The notes: a model not told the origin generated them from the sequence alone. 37,792 nucleotides of DNA from Oscillospiraceae bacterium (GCA_031254575.1 JAIRUE010000067.1:1-37792); one strand, 5' to 3'. Positions 21,961 to 31,371 are shown, counted from the stretch's first letter. Made by a program: numbers and translations.

Positions 21961-24060
21961 ATGTTCGACCACAGAGCCGAAGCGAAAAAACTGGTTGCCC
22001 AAATGACCCTGGAGGAGAAGGTCTCGCAGATGCTGCACACCGCGCCCGCCATAGAGCGGCTCGGCATTCCGAGCTACAACTGGTGGAACGAGGCGTTGCA
22101 CGGGGTCGCCCGCGCGGGCGTCGCCACGATGTTCCCGCAGGCCATCGGGCTGGCGGCCACCTTTGACCCCGAGCTGGTCTATGAAATCGCGACCGTCATA
22201 TCCGACGAGGCGCGCGCCAAATACCACGCCTATCAGGAGGAGGGCGACCACGACATTTTCAAGGGACTCACCTTCTGGTCGCCCAATATCAATATCTTCC
22301 GCGACCCGCGCTGGGGCCGCGGCCATGAGACGTACGGCGAAGACCCCTACCTCACGGCCCGGACCGGCGTCGCGTTCATTAAAGGATTGCAGGGCCCGGA
22401 CCGCGACGCCCTGAAAGTCGCCGCCTGCGCCAAGCATTTCGCCGTCCACAGCGGCCCGGAGGGGCTGCGCCATGAATTCAACGCCGCCGCCGGCGACTAC
22501 GACCTTTGGAATACATACCTTCCCGCCTTTGAGGCCGCCGTCACCGAGGCCGGCGTCGAGATCGTCATGGGCGCGTACAACCGCACCAACGGCGAACCCT
22601 GCTGCGGCAGCAAGACGCTGCTGCTGGACATCCTGCGCGGCAAGTGGGAATTTGACGGCCATGTGACCTCCGACTGCTGGGCCGTCAAGGACTTCCACGA
22701 ACACCACAAGGTGACGGCCACGCCGGTCGAAAGCGTAGCGCTGGCCGTACGCAACGGCTGCGACCTCAACTGCGGCAACCTGTTCGGCTATTGCGTCGCG
22801 GCGGTGCGGGAGGGATTGCTGACCGAGGAGGAGATCGACCGCGCCGTGACCAACCTGATGGTCACCCGTATGCGGCTCGGTCTGCTGGGCGCGCCGGAAA
22901 ACAAGGCGTATACCTCCATCCCCTATGACGTCGTGGACTGTGAAGAACACCGCGCCTTCAACCTTGACGCCGCCCGAAAGTCTTTGGTGCTGCTGAAGAA
23001 CAACGGCGCGCTGCCGCTGAAGGCGGGCGGGATGAAGCGGATCGCCGTCGTCGGCCCCAACGCAGACAGCCGCATCGCCCTGGAGGGCAATTATCAGGGC
23101 GTGGCGTCCGATCATATCACCGTTCTGCAGGGCGTCAGGGCGCTGGCGGAGGAACAGGGCATACGCACTCTCTTTGCAGAGGGCTGCCCTATCCATAAGG
23201 TGAACGACAGCGGCCTCTCTCAATTTCCCGACGACAGGCAGGCCGAGGCGCTGATCGTCACAAAGCGCGCCGACGCGGTCATACTCGTGCTCGGGCTGGA
23301 CCGTGACCTGGAGGGCGAGGAGGGCGACACGGGCAACCAGTTCGCCTCCGGCGACAAACTGGGGCTTGTGCTTCCGGGCCATCAGCAGCAGATGGCGGAA
23401 AAGGTCATTGAAACGGCGAAAGGCAAGGGCATACCGGTCATCGCCGCCATCCTGTCGGGCAGCGCGCTTGACCTGCGCTGGGCCGACGAAAACGCCGACG
23501 CGGTTATCCAGGCTTTTTACCCCGGGTCGCAGGGCGGCCGGGCGGTCGCGGAGCTGATATTCGGCAGGTTCTCCCCCGTCGGCCGTCTGCCGCTTACCTT
23601 CTACCGCTCCGACGCCGACCTGCCCGATTTTTGCGATTACTCGATGCAAAACCGCACCTACCGTTATTTCAAAGGCGAGGCGCTCTATCCGTTCGGTTTC
23701 GGGCTGGGCTTCGAGCCGTTTGAGCTGTCCGGCGCTTCATATGAGGACGGCGCCGTGAAAGTCAGCGTCAAAAACGCGGGGAAAGCCCGCGCCGCCGAGA
23801 CGGTGCAGGTGTATATTGAAATTGAGGGGGAGAAAGAAAACCGGAGCCTCTGCGGGCTGAAGAAAGTGGAACTGGACGCGGGCATGAGCGCGAACGTGAC
23901 GATCCCTATCCCGTCCGAGGCTTTCATGCGGTACGACGGGGAGGGCGACATGCGGCTCTGTTACGGAAAGAAGGCTCTGTATGTCGGCTTCTGCCAGCCC
24001 GACCCGCGCAGTATCCTGCTGAAAGGACACACGCCGGTACGGCTTGAGGTGCAGGGCTGA
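21961..24060 (+). CDS. Glycoside hydrolase family 3 (beta-xylosidase/beta-glucosidase)
   Basis: A 699-residue intracellular GH3 enzyme (no signal peptide). The (beta/alpha)8 domain covers about 1-300, with NWWNEALHGVA near residue 40, WSPNINIFRDPRWGRGHETY near 107, KHFAVHSGPE near 158 and the nucleophile Asp238 in VTSDCWAV. The second sandwich domain (~330-580) contains the acid/base region VILVLGLDRDLEGEEGDTG. A short fibronectin-III-like domain ends the protein (about 600-690). The NWWNEALHG and AVHSGPE patterns are those of the xylosidase-like GH3 group, so it probably cleaves xylo-oligosaccharides from their non-reducing ends. The adjacent GH67/aldouronate uptake operon supports this. It has its own promoter and a bidirectional terminator. 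Confidence 0.96.
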   Translation: MFDHRAEAKKLVAQMTLEEKVSQMLHTAPAIERLGIPSYNWWNEALHGVARAGVATMFPQAIGLAATFDPELVYEIATVISDEARAKYHAYQEEGDHDIFKGLTFWSPNINIFRDPRWGRGHETYGEDPYLTARTGVAFIKGLQGPDRDALKVAACAKHFAVHSGPEGLRHEFNAAAGDYDLWNTYLPAFEAAVTEAGVEIVMGAYNRTNGEPCCGSKTLLLDILRGKWEFDGHVTSDCWAVKDFHEHHKVTATPVESVALAVRNGCDLNCGNLFGYCVAAVREGLLTEEEIDRAVTNLMVTRMRLGLLGAPENKAYTSIPYDVVDCEEHRAFNLDAARKSLVLLKNNGALPLKAGGMKRIAVVGPNADSRIALEGNYQGVASDHITVLQGVRALAEEQGIRTLFAEGCPIHKVNDSGLSQFPDDRQAEALIVTKRADAVILVLGLDRDLEGEEGDTGNQFASGDKLGLVLPGHQQQMAEKVIETAKGKGIPVIAAILSGSALDLRWADENADAVIQAFYPGSQGGRAVAELIFGRFSPVGRLPLTFYRSDADLPDFCDYSMQNRTYRYFKGEALYPFGFGLGFEPFELSGASYEDGAVKVSVKNAGKARAAETVQVYIEIEGEKENRSLCGLKKVELDAGMSANVTIPIPSEAFMRYDGEGDMRLCYGKKALYVGFCQPDPRSILLKGHTPVRLEVQG

Positions 24061-24072
24061 TATACGGTCACC

Positions 24073-24109
24073 GGCGCGGCGGGCGGATCACGGGCCCGCC
24101 GCGCCTTTT
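24073..24109 (+). terminator. Bidirectional terminator between GH3 and AraC genes
   Basis: A perfect 12-bp GC stem (24073-24084 with 24094-24105) with a 9-nt loop, then TTTT (24106-24109). It separates two convergent genes. Confidence 0.82.
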
Positions 24110-24117
24110 CGCGGCCG

Positions 24118-24897
24118 TCAGTCCTCCCTCCGCTGCCGCCGCGCCTGCGACGGAGGCACGCCCTTTATCTGCTTATACACCCGGCTGAAATAAAACAGAT
24201 CGGAAAACCCGCATTCGCGCGCGGTCTCGTTGACGTTGCGTTCACCGAAACGCAGCAGGTTTTCGGCGTGGTTGAGGCGGATCGATATGAGGGCCTGACG
24301 GAACGTCGAACCGGTGGCCTGTTTGAACAGCGCGCCGAAATACACGGGGGTCAGACCGACGGCTTCGGCGGCGGCCCGGACGGTCAGCGGCTCCGCGAAA
24401 CGGTCGGTCATGAACCGTATGGCGGTTTTGACGCGGGGGTCTGCCCGCACGGAATCATTGTTGTAAATGACAAGCTCAAAATACCGGTGCAGGATCAGCA
24501 TAAAATAAGCCCGCGCTTTCATGATGTACCCCGGCTCGCGCCGCAGCCACTCCCCGTTCAGTTCCTTATAAAGGGCGAGGATGTCGGGATGGTGCCCGAT
24601 GTGGCTGAGCAGCGGCAGCGGCATAACGGCTTCCGCGCCGTTCAGCCCGGTCAGCTGGAAGTTCGCGGCGTAAATCTCCGGCGTACCGCCGGCGGAACGC
24701 TTGCGGCCTTTGGGTATGCAAAGCAGGTCGCCCGCCGAGAGGATGATCTCCTCATCGTCGATCCGGTAGACCGCGTTCCCCCCGACGATGTAGCTCACGT
24801 CAATAAAATTGATGACGGATTCTTCGATCTTCCAATCCGGCGTACTCCCGCGGTAATTGTAATACCCGATGTCGGGAATGAGATTGTTAATATCCAT
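24118..24897 (-). CDS. AraC-family regulator with cupin sensor domain
   Basis: A 259-residue regulator. The N-terminal ~120 residues are a cupin-like arm (VSYIVGGNAVYRIDDEEIIL, then GDLLCIPKGRKRS), as in sugar-responsive AraC proteins. The C-terminal ~100 residues carry two helix-turn-helix motifs: LTVRAAAEAVGLTPVYFGAL and VNETARECGFSDLFYFSRVY, ending in the usual GVPPSQAR. It is divergent from the alpha-glucuronidase/transporter operon with a ~93-bp shared control region and convergent to GH3. The likely role is activation of xylan-oligosaccharide use in response to an aldouronate or xylo-oligosaccharide; the ligand is inferred from context only. Confidence 0.93.
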   Translation of the reverse strand: MDINNLIPDIGYYNYRGSTPDWKIEESVINFIDVSYIVGGNAVYRIDDEEIILSAGDLLCIPKGRKRSAGGTPEIYAANFQLTGLNGAEAVMPLPLLSHIGHHPDILALYKELNGEWLRREPGYIMKARAYFMLILHRYFELVIYNNDSVRADPRVKTAIRFMTDRFAEPLTVRAAAEAVGLTPVYFGALFKQATGSTFRQALISIRLNHAENLLRFGERNVNETARECGFSDLFYFSRVYKQIKGVPPSQARRQRRED

Positions 24898-24946
24898 CGC
24901 GCAGCCCCAAATCTTTAATAATCACAAATTTTCTTTAGTATATCCA

Positions 24947-24975
24947 TGTTCAAGCCGATTTGTCAATGTTATAAT
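24947..24975 (+). promoter_or_regulatory. Possible promoter of the GH67/transporter operon
   Basis: TATAAT (24970-24975) is consensus, but the -35 17 bp upstream (TGTTCA, 24947-24952) is poor, as expected for a promoter needing an AraC-type activator. The predicted start would leave a very short leader before the AAGGGG ribosome site (24981-24986), so the real start may lie elsewhere. Confidence 0.4.
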
Positions 24976-24990
24976 AAATCAAGGGGATTC

Positions 24991-26700
24991 ATGCGTTGTT
25001 TTATTCATTTTGACGATAAGGGACGTGTGGGCTTGCCAAACTCCGCATACAGCGAATACAACATGTGGTTCCAAAACGGGGACGCCGCTCCGCCCGGAAC
25101 GGTTCCCGCCGTTCCGGAACGTATCCTCAACCACTGGGACAATATGGACGGGACTATTGAACGCGGCTACAGCGGCAAGTCGCTCTTTTTCAGGGACGGG
25201 ACTATTTCCTATGACCCCGAAAGGATCAAACTTTACGCCCGCCTGCTGGCCTCCGTCGGTATCAACCGCGTCTGCTTCAACAACGTCAACGTCACGCCGC
25301 GGGCCGCGAGGCTCATCACCGGCGAAATGCTGCCCGCTTTGGGCAAACTCGCCGGTATCTTCCGGGCAGCCGGCATACGCAGCATCATTGCCGTCGATTT
25401 TAACAGCCCCGTTCTGCTGGGCGGACTGCCCACATCCGACCCGCTGGACGGGAAGGTGGCCGCATGGTGGGAGAACACGGCTGTTCTGGTATACAAAGTC
25501 ATCCCCGACCTCGCGGGCTTTCTGGTCAAGGCGGATTCCGAGTTCCGGGATGGCCCCGCCGCGCTGGGGCGCACGCAGGCCGACGGGGCAAACGTATTGG
25601 CCCGCGCGTTGAAGCCGCACGGCGGCAAGGTATACTGGCGCTGTTTTGTCTACAACTGCGAGCAGGACTGGCGGGATTTCGCAACGGACCGCCCGAAGGC
25701 CGCCTACGACCATTTCTTTCCGCTGGACGGCGCGTTTGAGGACAACGTGATCCTGCAAATAAAATACGGCCCGTCCGATTTTCAGGTGCGGGAGCCCCAT
25801 TCCCCGCTGCTGGGCGCGATGAAGCGCACCGCGCAGGCGCTTGAGCTGCAGATCACGCAGGAGTACACCGGACAGCAGATCGACCTTTACGCGCTGGCGG
25901 CGCAATGGGAGGAATTTTTCGCGTCTCCCGTCTCCGGCACGCGCCGCGCGCGCGATTTGATCGGGCGCGAGGTCACCGCCGTCGCCGCCGTCGCCAACAC
26001 CGGGGACGACCTCAACTGGACGGGGCATACGCTGGCGCAGGCCAACCTCTACGCGTTCGGGCGGATGGCCTGGGACCCGTCGCTGACGGCGCGGGAGGTG
26101 CTGTCCGACTGGATCGGGCTGACGTTCGGGGAGGGACCCGCTTTGCGGGAGCCGTTGCTGGACATGATGCTCCGCTCGCGGGACGTATATGAAAAATACA
26201 CCGCTCCCCTGGGCCTGTGCTGGATGGTCAATACAGGCGGCCACTACGGCCCCAGCCCCGAGGGATATGAGTTTTCCAAATGGGGGACCTATCACCGGGC
26301 CGACCGGGAGGCCGTCGGCGTGGACAGGACGGCCAAAGGCACCGGCTTTACGGCGCAGTACGACCCGTATTTACAGGCGCTGTATGACGACAGGGAGACC
26401 TGCCCGGAGGGATTGCTGCTGTATTTTCACCGCCTGCCGTACACATACCGGCTCAAAAGCGGCAAGACGCTCCTCCAGCATATCTACGACACCCGCTTTG
26501 AGGGGGTTGAGGGCGTTGAGGGCTTTATCCGTATCTGGGACGGCCTGAGACCCCTGCTTCCCGGGAGCGCTTACGATTCCGTGGCGGCGCGGCTGCGGCG
26601 GCAGCTTGCCAACGCCAGGGAGTGGCGCGACGTTCTCAATACATACTTTTATCGGAAAACAGGCGTCCCCGACGCAAACGGGCGGATCATTCATCCCTAA
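24991..26700 (+). CDS. Alpha-glucuronidase, family GH67 (lacks N-terminal domain)
   Basis: A 569-residue enzyme that removes (4-O-methyl-)glucuronic acid from xylo-oligosaccharides. The catalytic barrel is complete: ILNHWDNMDGTIERGYSGKS near residue 45, GINRVCFNNVNV near 90, general acid Glu184 in KADSEF, and the base pair Asp263 (GPSDFQ) and Glu291 (QITQEY), matching the residues known in GH67; the C-terminal helical domain is present to NTYFYRKTG. Family members are about 680 residues; here the ~140-residue N-terminal domain is replaced by ~40 unrelated-looking residues. No secretion signal, so it acts in the cytoplasm. The ATG at 24991 with AAGGGG was preferred to an in-frame start at 24946 inside the promoter. 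First gene of the transporter operon. Confidence 0.95.
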   Translation: MRCFIHFDDKGRVGLPNSAYSEYNMWFQNGDAAPPGTVPAVPERILNHWDNMDGTIERGYSGKSLFFRDGTISYDPERIKLYARLLASVGINRVCFNNVNVTPRAARLITGEMLPALGKLAGIFRAAGIRSIIAVDFNSPVLLGGLPTSDPLDGKVAAWWENTAVLVYKVIPDLAGFLVKADSEFRDGPAALGRTQADGANVLARALKPHGGKVYWRCFVYNCEQDWRDFATDRPKAAYDHFFPLDGAFEDNVILQIKYGPSDFQVREPHSPLLGAMKRTAQALELQITQEYTGQQIDLYALAAQWEEFFASPVSGTRRARDLIGREVTAVAAVANTGDDLNWTGHTLAQANLYAFGRMAWDPSLTAREVLSDWIGLTFGEGPALREPLLDMMLRSRDVYEKYTAPLGLCWMVNTGGHYGPSPEGYEFSKWGTYHRADREAVGVDRTAKGTGFTAQYDPYLQALYDDRETCPEGLLLYFHRLPYTYRLKSGKTLLQHIYDTRFEGVEGVEGFIRIWDGLRPLLPGSAYDSVAARLRRQLANAREWRDVLNTYFYRKTGVPDANGRIIHP

Positions 26701-26719
26701 ATCGATCGGGAGGATTTGT

Positions 26720-28681
26720 ATGGTAGAAGTGCGTGACGCGCGGCTTGGGGAGGAGGGAAACTCCTATTATGACGGCAGGTTTGTTTCCCATCTGGCTCCC
26801 CGGCTGCTGGGTTTCCTGTTCTTTCCCGCCGTGCCGGCGGGCGCGTTCGCCGCGATTATAGCGATCGGGGGATACCGCGCCCTGCTTGCCGCCGTCATTA
26901 CGGGGGCGGCGCTGTGCTTTGTATGCGGCCCCGCCGCCGCCGCGGTCAGGATTCTCCTGACGGTGAACCACACGGTCGTGGACGGCGCGCCGCTGGAGTA
27001 CACGGGCCGTTTTGCCGGCACGGCCCTCTTCCTGATAAAGCTCAGCCTGTTCAGCCTCGCCACATTGGGGCTGTATTGGCTTTCGGGGCTTTCGGCCGCC
27101 GCCGTCAACCGGTACGTTTACGAACGGACTTCCCGGAAAGGCGGCGCGCCGGGCCGGTCAGGCTTTGTCGGCAATTTTGTCCATATCATCCTGCCGCGGG
27201 TCATCATTGTCGCCGTCCCGCTGATCCTCCTGTATATGTCCGGACTGCTCCCCCTGCGCCCCCAAAACGGCGAACGCTTCCTCGACTATCTGGCGAAGCA
27301 CCCGGATCAGGAACCCTCCATGCACCTGTGGACGCTGATGAGGTATGTCGTCTACATGGGTTCTGACGCCCTCCGCAGCGGCACCTTCTACAACGAGGTC
27401 ACCACGCTGATCTGGTCGGGGATCATGCTCTTTATCGCGGCGCTTGTCCTGCTCCCGTGGTATCGCGGCAGGATGCTGAAATGGCAGATCGACAACACCG
27501 TCATCGACGGATACCGCCTCACTTACAGCGCGGTCCACAACGACTATTTCCTTCTCGTCTTTCTCAACGGCTTTCTGAGCGTCGTCACGCTGGGGTTGTT
27601 TAATATCCTGGGGCTCAGCCGGCTCAGCATGATGAAATTCCGCGCCAAACACACCCATGTGTATGTTCCGGTTTCCGGGCAGGCGTCGCAGACGTCTTAT
27701 ATGATACCGCCCGAAGCGCTGAGGGTGACGTGGCGCGGCCATATGCGCGCCGTCTTCAGCCCGGAGGCGCGGCTGAGGACAAAAAACTACGCGCGGCGCT
27801 ACTGGACGCTGTACCTCCTGCTTATCGTCCCGATGGTGTATCTGATCGTTTTCAAGTACATCCCGATGCTCTATATTCAAATGGGCTTTAAGACGAACAA
27901 CATCATGCTCCCGGTCTGGGACAACCCGTGGTCAAGCAACTACGGCTTTGAATGGTTCATCAAGGCCTTTAAGAACAAGGACTTCATCAACGCCCTCCGC
28001 AACACGCTGGTGCTCAACGGGCTCGATCTGCTGTTCGGCTTCCCGGCCCCGATCATTCTGGCCCTTCTGCTCAACGAGCTGTCGTTCAGGAAATATAAAC
28101 GCATCTCCCAGACCATCTTCTATATGCCCCACTTCCTGTCGTGGGTCATCATCGCCGCCCTGGCCCTCAAGCTGTTCAGCAGCACGGGGCTGGTCAACCT
28201 GATGCTGGAGAACGCAGGCAGAACGCCGCTCGCGCCGTTCAGCGACAACGCCCAGTGGGTGGTCATGTACGTATTGCTGGGGATTTGGCAGAGCGCCGGC
28301 TGGGGTACGATCATCTACCTTGCGGCCATCACCAATATAAACCCCGAACTCTATGAGGCCGCCGAGGTCGACGGCGCCGGCCGCCTGCGCAAGATATGGA
28401 ACATCACGCTGCCGGGGCTGCGCCCCACCATCATCGTCCTGCTGATCATGCGGATGGGAAGTATCCTGGGCAGCGATTTCGAGCGCCCCTTCGCCTTGAA
28501 AAACCCTCTGGTTTCCCCGGTCGCCGATGTGATCTCGATCTACGTCTACACGCACGGCATCCGTGGCACGCAGTTCGCGCTGTCGTCGGCGGTCGGCATC
28601 TTCCAGTCCGCCATCTGTCTGATTTTCCTGTTCGGAGCGAACTCTCTCGCCAAGAAATTCGGCGAGAGGGGTATTTGGTAA
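26720..28681 (+). CDS. LplB-type ABC permease fused to a DUF898-like membrane domain
   Basis: A 653-residue protein about twice the usual LplB length (~300). Residues ~357-653 are a standard carbohydrate (CUT1) permease: it begins RYWTLYLLLIVPMVYLIVFK as free-standing LplB proteins do, and has the EAA loop EAAEVDGAGRLRKIWNITLP that contacts the ATPase. Residues 1-320 add about six membrane spans with two repeated units: NHTVVDGAPLEYTG with SLATLGLYW, and DNTVIDGYRLTYS with SVVTLGLFN. This pattern (NTxxDGxxLxYT plus TLG-[LI]-[YF]) resembles DUF898/YjgN-like proteins. No frameshift or internal start separates the halves. It lies 19 bp after GH67 and 15 bp before the second permease, within the aldouronate uptake operon. 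The role of the extra domain is unknown. Confidence 0.9.
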   Translation: MVEVRDARLGEEGNSYYDGRFVSHLAPRLLGFLFFPAVPAGAFAAIIAIGGYRALLAAVITGAALCFVCGPAAAAVRILLTVNHTVVDGAPLEYTGRFAGTALFLIKLSLFSLATLGLYWLSGLSAAAVNRYVYERTSRKGGAPGRSGFVGNFVHIILPRVIIVAVPLILLYMSGLLPLRPQNGERFLDYLAKHPDQEPSMHLWTLMRYVVYMGSDALRSGTFYNEVTTLIWSGIMLFIAALVLLPWYRGRMLKWQIDNTVIDGYRLTYSAVHNDYFLLVFLNGFLSVVTLGLFNILGLSRLSMMKFRAKHTHVYVPVSGQASQTSYMIPPEALRVTWRGHMRAVFSPEARLRTKNYARRYWTLYLLLIVPMVYLIVFKYIPMLYIQMGFKTNNIMLPVWDNPWSSNYGFEWFIKAFKNKDFINALRNTLVLNGLDLLFGFPAPIILALLLNELSFRKYKRISQTIFYMPHFLSWVIIAALALKLFSSTGLVNLMLENAGRTPLAPFSDNAQWVVMYVLLGIWQSAGWGTIIYLAAITNINPELYEAAEVDGAGRLRKIWNITLPGLRPTIIVLLIMRMGSILGSDFERPFALKNPLVSPVADVISIYVYTHGIRGTQFALSSAVGIFQSAICLIFLFGANSLAKKFGERGIW

Positions 28682-28696
28682 GGGGGAACGGGTACC

Positions 28697-29569
28697 ATGA
28701 TCAAGTCAAAGTCCACTAAAATCGGCGACTGGATCATCGCCGTCATATGTTTCTTCATTATTCTGATCTGTATCCTCCCGCTGCTCAACGTCGCCGCCCG
28801 CTCCCTTTCGGACGCCGACTCGCTGATACGGAACAAGGTGTTCCTCTGGCCGAAGGGCTGGAATCTGGGCGCTTACCGGCGGGTGCTGAACGACTCCAAA
28901 TTTGTCCGCTCCCTGCAATGGACGGCCGTCCTGACCGTCATGGGCGTGGTGCTCTCGCTCATTGTCACCACCATCACCGCCTATCCGCTTGTATATGAAA
29001 ATCTCAAGGGACGCAAGATATTCAATACCGCCATCATCTTCACCATGTACTTCGGCGCCGGGACCGTCCCGATGTACCTGCTGCTCAAGCAGATCGGCCT
29101 GCTCAACACATGGCCGGTGCTGCTGCTCCCCTATTGCATGAGCATCTTCAACATGATCATCATGCGAAGTTTCTTCTACGGCATCCCCGACAGCTACCGC
29201 GAATCGGCCGAGATCGACGGGGCGGGGCCGATCCGTATCCTTATCAGTATCTACCTTCCCCTCTCCACCTCGGTCATCGCCACGCTCGCCCTCTTCTACG
29301 CCGTCGGGCGCTGGAACTCCTATACCGACGCCCTTTACTTCCTCAACTCCAAAGAGGAGCAGTTTTTCCCCATCCAGCTCCTGCTCTATAACCTTATCAA
29401 CAGCCTGCAGAGCTTTGACCAGGCGCAGGAGGTCGCCCCGACGGTGGGCATCTCCGAAACGCTCAAAATGGCGTCGGTCATGTTCGCCACCATTCCCATC
29501 CTGTGCGTCTACCCGTGGCTGCAGCGGTACTTTGTGGCCGGCGTGACGCTCGGCGGGGAAAAAGGCTAG
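28697..29569 (+). CDS. LplC/YtcP-type sugar ABC permease
   Basis: A 290-residue carbohydrate permease of the CUT1 class, partner of the LplB-type protein before it. About six membrane spans are visible, starting with WIIAVICFFIILICILPLLN. The EAA loop ESAEIDGAGPIRILISIYLP lies near residue 180 and ends in the IYLPLS turn. The C-terminus YFVAGVTLGGEKG is typical of LplC. The ATG has an AAGGGGG ribosome site. With the neighbouring lipoprotein it fits the putative aldouronate transport system. Like most such operons there is no ATPase gene, so a shared MsmX-like ATPase is expected elsewhere. Confidence 0.95.
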   Translation: MIKSKSTKIGDWIIAVICFFIILICILPLLNVAARSLSDADSLIRNKVFLWPKGWNLGAYRRVLNDSKFVRSLQWTAVLTVMGVVLSLIVTTITAYPLVYENLKGRKIFNTAIIFTMYFGAGTVPMYLLLKQIGLLNTWPVLLLPYCMSIFNMIIMRSFFYGIPDSYRESAEIDGAGPIRILISIYLPLSTSVIATLALFYAVGRWNSYTDALYFLNSKEEQFFPIQLLLYNLINSLQSFDQAQEVAPTVGISETLKMASVMFATIPILCVYPWLQRYFVAGVTLGGEKG

Positions 29570-29635
29570 GCGGCGGGGCAGTCTTTTTGTGTTCCCCCGG
29601 TACGGACGTGCCGAAAAAAATATAGGAGGTTTATC

Positions 29636-31351
29636 ATGAAAAAAGCACTTTCCCTTCTGCTGGCCGGCCTGATGCTGCTTGCGATGCTGGCCGCCTGCTC
29701 CCCTGAAGACGAACCCCTTCCCGACATCGCGTCGCCCAGCGCGGGGGGCGGCGACGCCGGCCCGCAGCCGTCCCCCTCTCCCGACAACACGCAGGAAGTG
29801 GAGGACGACTCCGAGCTTGACGGCGTGCGCTTCAAGGAGACCCGTCACATCACGGTCGAGATGTACCGGCGCGATGCCGCCCTGACCGAGACCGACAACA
29901 ATGTGTACACGCAGTACATCGCCGAAAAACTCCTGGAGACCCACAACATCGTCGTGGACGAGTACATGCTTGTCGGCCGTTTTGACGAGGAAGCGACCCT
30001 TGTCAACTGGCTGGCGGGCGGCGACGCCCCGGACATCTGCCTCACCTACAACCGGGGAGCCGTTACCGAGTATGAGGACATGGGCGGCCTGGTTGACCTC
30101 GAACCCTTTATCCACGGCTACCAGAGCCTTCTCCCCCATATGTGGGACGTCATCGGCGAATACGGCATGTACAACCGCCGCAAGGCCACCGGCGAGATCT
30201 ACGCCATCGAGAGCGTGCGCAAAGAGGCCGAGCTGACCAACACCTTCGTGCGCGAAGACTGGCTGAAGGCCCTCAGCATCAAAGAACCCAACACCCGTCA
30301 GGAATTTGAGGACATGCTTGTCGCGTTCCGTGACAACGCCGATACCCTGCTCGGCGAGGACGCCGCTTCGATGATCCCGATGATGATGAGCCGCGACGTG
30401 GGTTGGCAGGCCCAGAACATGATGATGTCGTTCGTTCCCAGCAATATGACCGACCGAGACCGCTATGTCTACGGCTTCGACGACAGGCAGGTCCTGTGGC
30501 CCGGCATCAAGGACGCCATCAAGCTGCTCAACAAGTGGTACAATGACGGCCTGCTCTGGAAAGCCTTCTCCGAATATCCCATCACCGACCCCACCGGCAC
30601 AGACCTCATGAAAGCCGGCTATGTGGGCTCCTATATCGGCAACTGGGACTACGTATTCCGCCAGGACATCGGTATCCAGACGGAGCTGAACAAAATCGGC
30701 GCCAACTTTGTCCCGGTAGACCCGTTTGAAAACGACGCCGGCAAAAAATTCAAGCGTCTCTACGGCGTCGGCGGCGACCGCTGCATCATCTTCCCCGACA
30801 CCAACAAAGAGCCGCTGGCCTCCCTGTTCTACCTTGACATGCTCTGCCGCCCGGAGATACTGGAGTTTGTACAGCTCGGCAAAGAGGGCGTCAACTACGA
30901 CATCGTTGACGGCGCCCCGATACCGATCGCCTATGAGGAAGGCACGCCCGGGTATGACGCGTGGGTGCCCTATTCCCTCAACTCCACCAAGAACATCGAC
31001 ATGACCCCGCTGATCAACGGCTACTATCCCGCCGGCCTGACGCAGCTGGCCCGCGCTTCCAGCCCCGACTTCGCCGGCGTGGAATCCAGGCTGATTGCCA
31101 AGGCCGTCGCGTGCGCCCAGAACGACGCCTACGCTTCGCCCGAGGTTTCCGGCTTAACGATCGCCGCCGAGGCCGGGCTGGCCGAAGTCCTCAAGGAAAA
31201 ACGCGACAACCTCTTCAATCTGGCCGTGAACGCCGCGCCCGCCGACTTTGACAGCGTCTGGGATAACGGCATGAACGATTACCTCGCTTCCGGCGGCCAG
31301 GCCATCATCGATGAACGCGCCGAAAAATACGACGCCGCGTACGGAGGATAG
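29636..31351 (+). CDS. LplA-type extracellular solute-binding lipoprotein
   Basis: A 571-residue substrate-binding lipoprotein. The signal MKKALSLLLAGLMLLAML ends in the lipobox LAAC with Cys21; an acidic, Pro/Ser-rich spacer follows to ~60. The mature part is a family 1-like extracellular binding protein of the large LplA/YtcQ type (YIAEKLLETHNIVVDEYML, then WLAGGDAPDICLTYNRGAVT, and GVNYDIVDGAPIPIAYEEG near the C-terminal third). It captures oligosaccharides outside the cell and delivers them to the two permeases. With GH67 in the operon, aldouronates are the expected ligand. A strong TAGGAGG ribosome site precedes it. A small hairpin followed by AAAAAAA just upstream (about 29599-29623) may tune its level. 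Confidence 0.95.
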   Translation: MKKALSLLLAGLMLLAMLAACSPEDEPLPDIASPSAGGGDAGPQPSPSPDNTQEVEDDSELDGVRFKETRHITVEMYRRDAALTETDNNVYTQYIAEKLLETHNIVVDEYMLVGRFDEEATLVNWLAGGDAPDICLTYNRGAVTEYEDMGGLVDLEPFIHGYQSLLPHMWDVIGEYGMYNRRKATGEIYAIESVRKEAELTNTFVREDWLKALSIKEPNTRQEFEDMLVAFRDNADTLLGEDAASMIPMMMSRDVGWQAQNMMMSFVPSNMTDRDRYVYGFDDRQVLWPGIKDAIKLLNKWYNDGLLWKAFSEYPITDPTGTDLMKAGYVGSYIGNWDYVFRQDIGIQTELNKIGANFVPVDPFENDAGKKFKRLYGVGGDRCIIFPDTNKEPLASLFYLDMLCRPEILEFVQLGKEGVNYDIVDGAPIPIAYEEGTPGYDAWVPYSLNSTKNIDMTPLINGYYPAGLTQLARASSPDFAGVESRLIAKAVACAQNDAYASPEVSGLTIAAEAGLAEVLKEKRDNLFNLAVNAAPADFDSVWDNGMNDYLASGGQAIIDERAEKYDAAYGG

Positions 31352-31371
31352 AATAAGCTAAAACGGAACGG

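Noticed and set aside
21934-23649. 571-codon open frame opposite GH3
   Set aside because: Mirror frame of a clear GH3 gene. No ribosome site or recognisable domain.
24979-26295. 438-codon minus-strand open frame opposite GH67
   Set aside because: Antisense of a gene with all GH67 motifs.
28706-30139. 477-codon minus-strand open frame crossing the LplC/LplA genes
   Set aside because: It spans two real genes and their gap. Composition is His/Asp/Val-rich as expected of antisense to GC-rich coding sequence.
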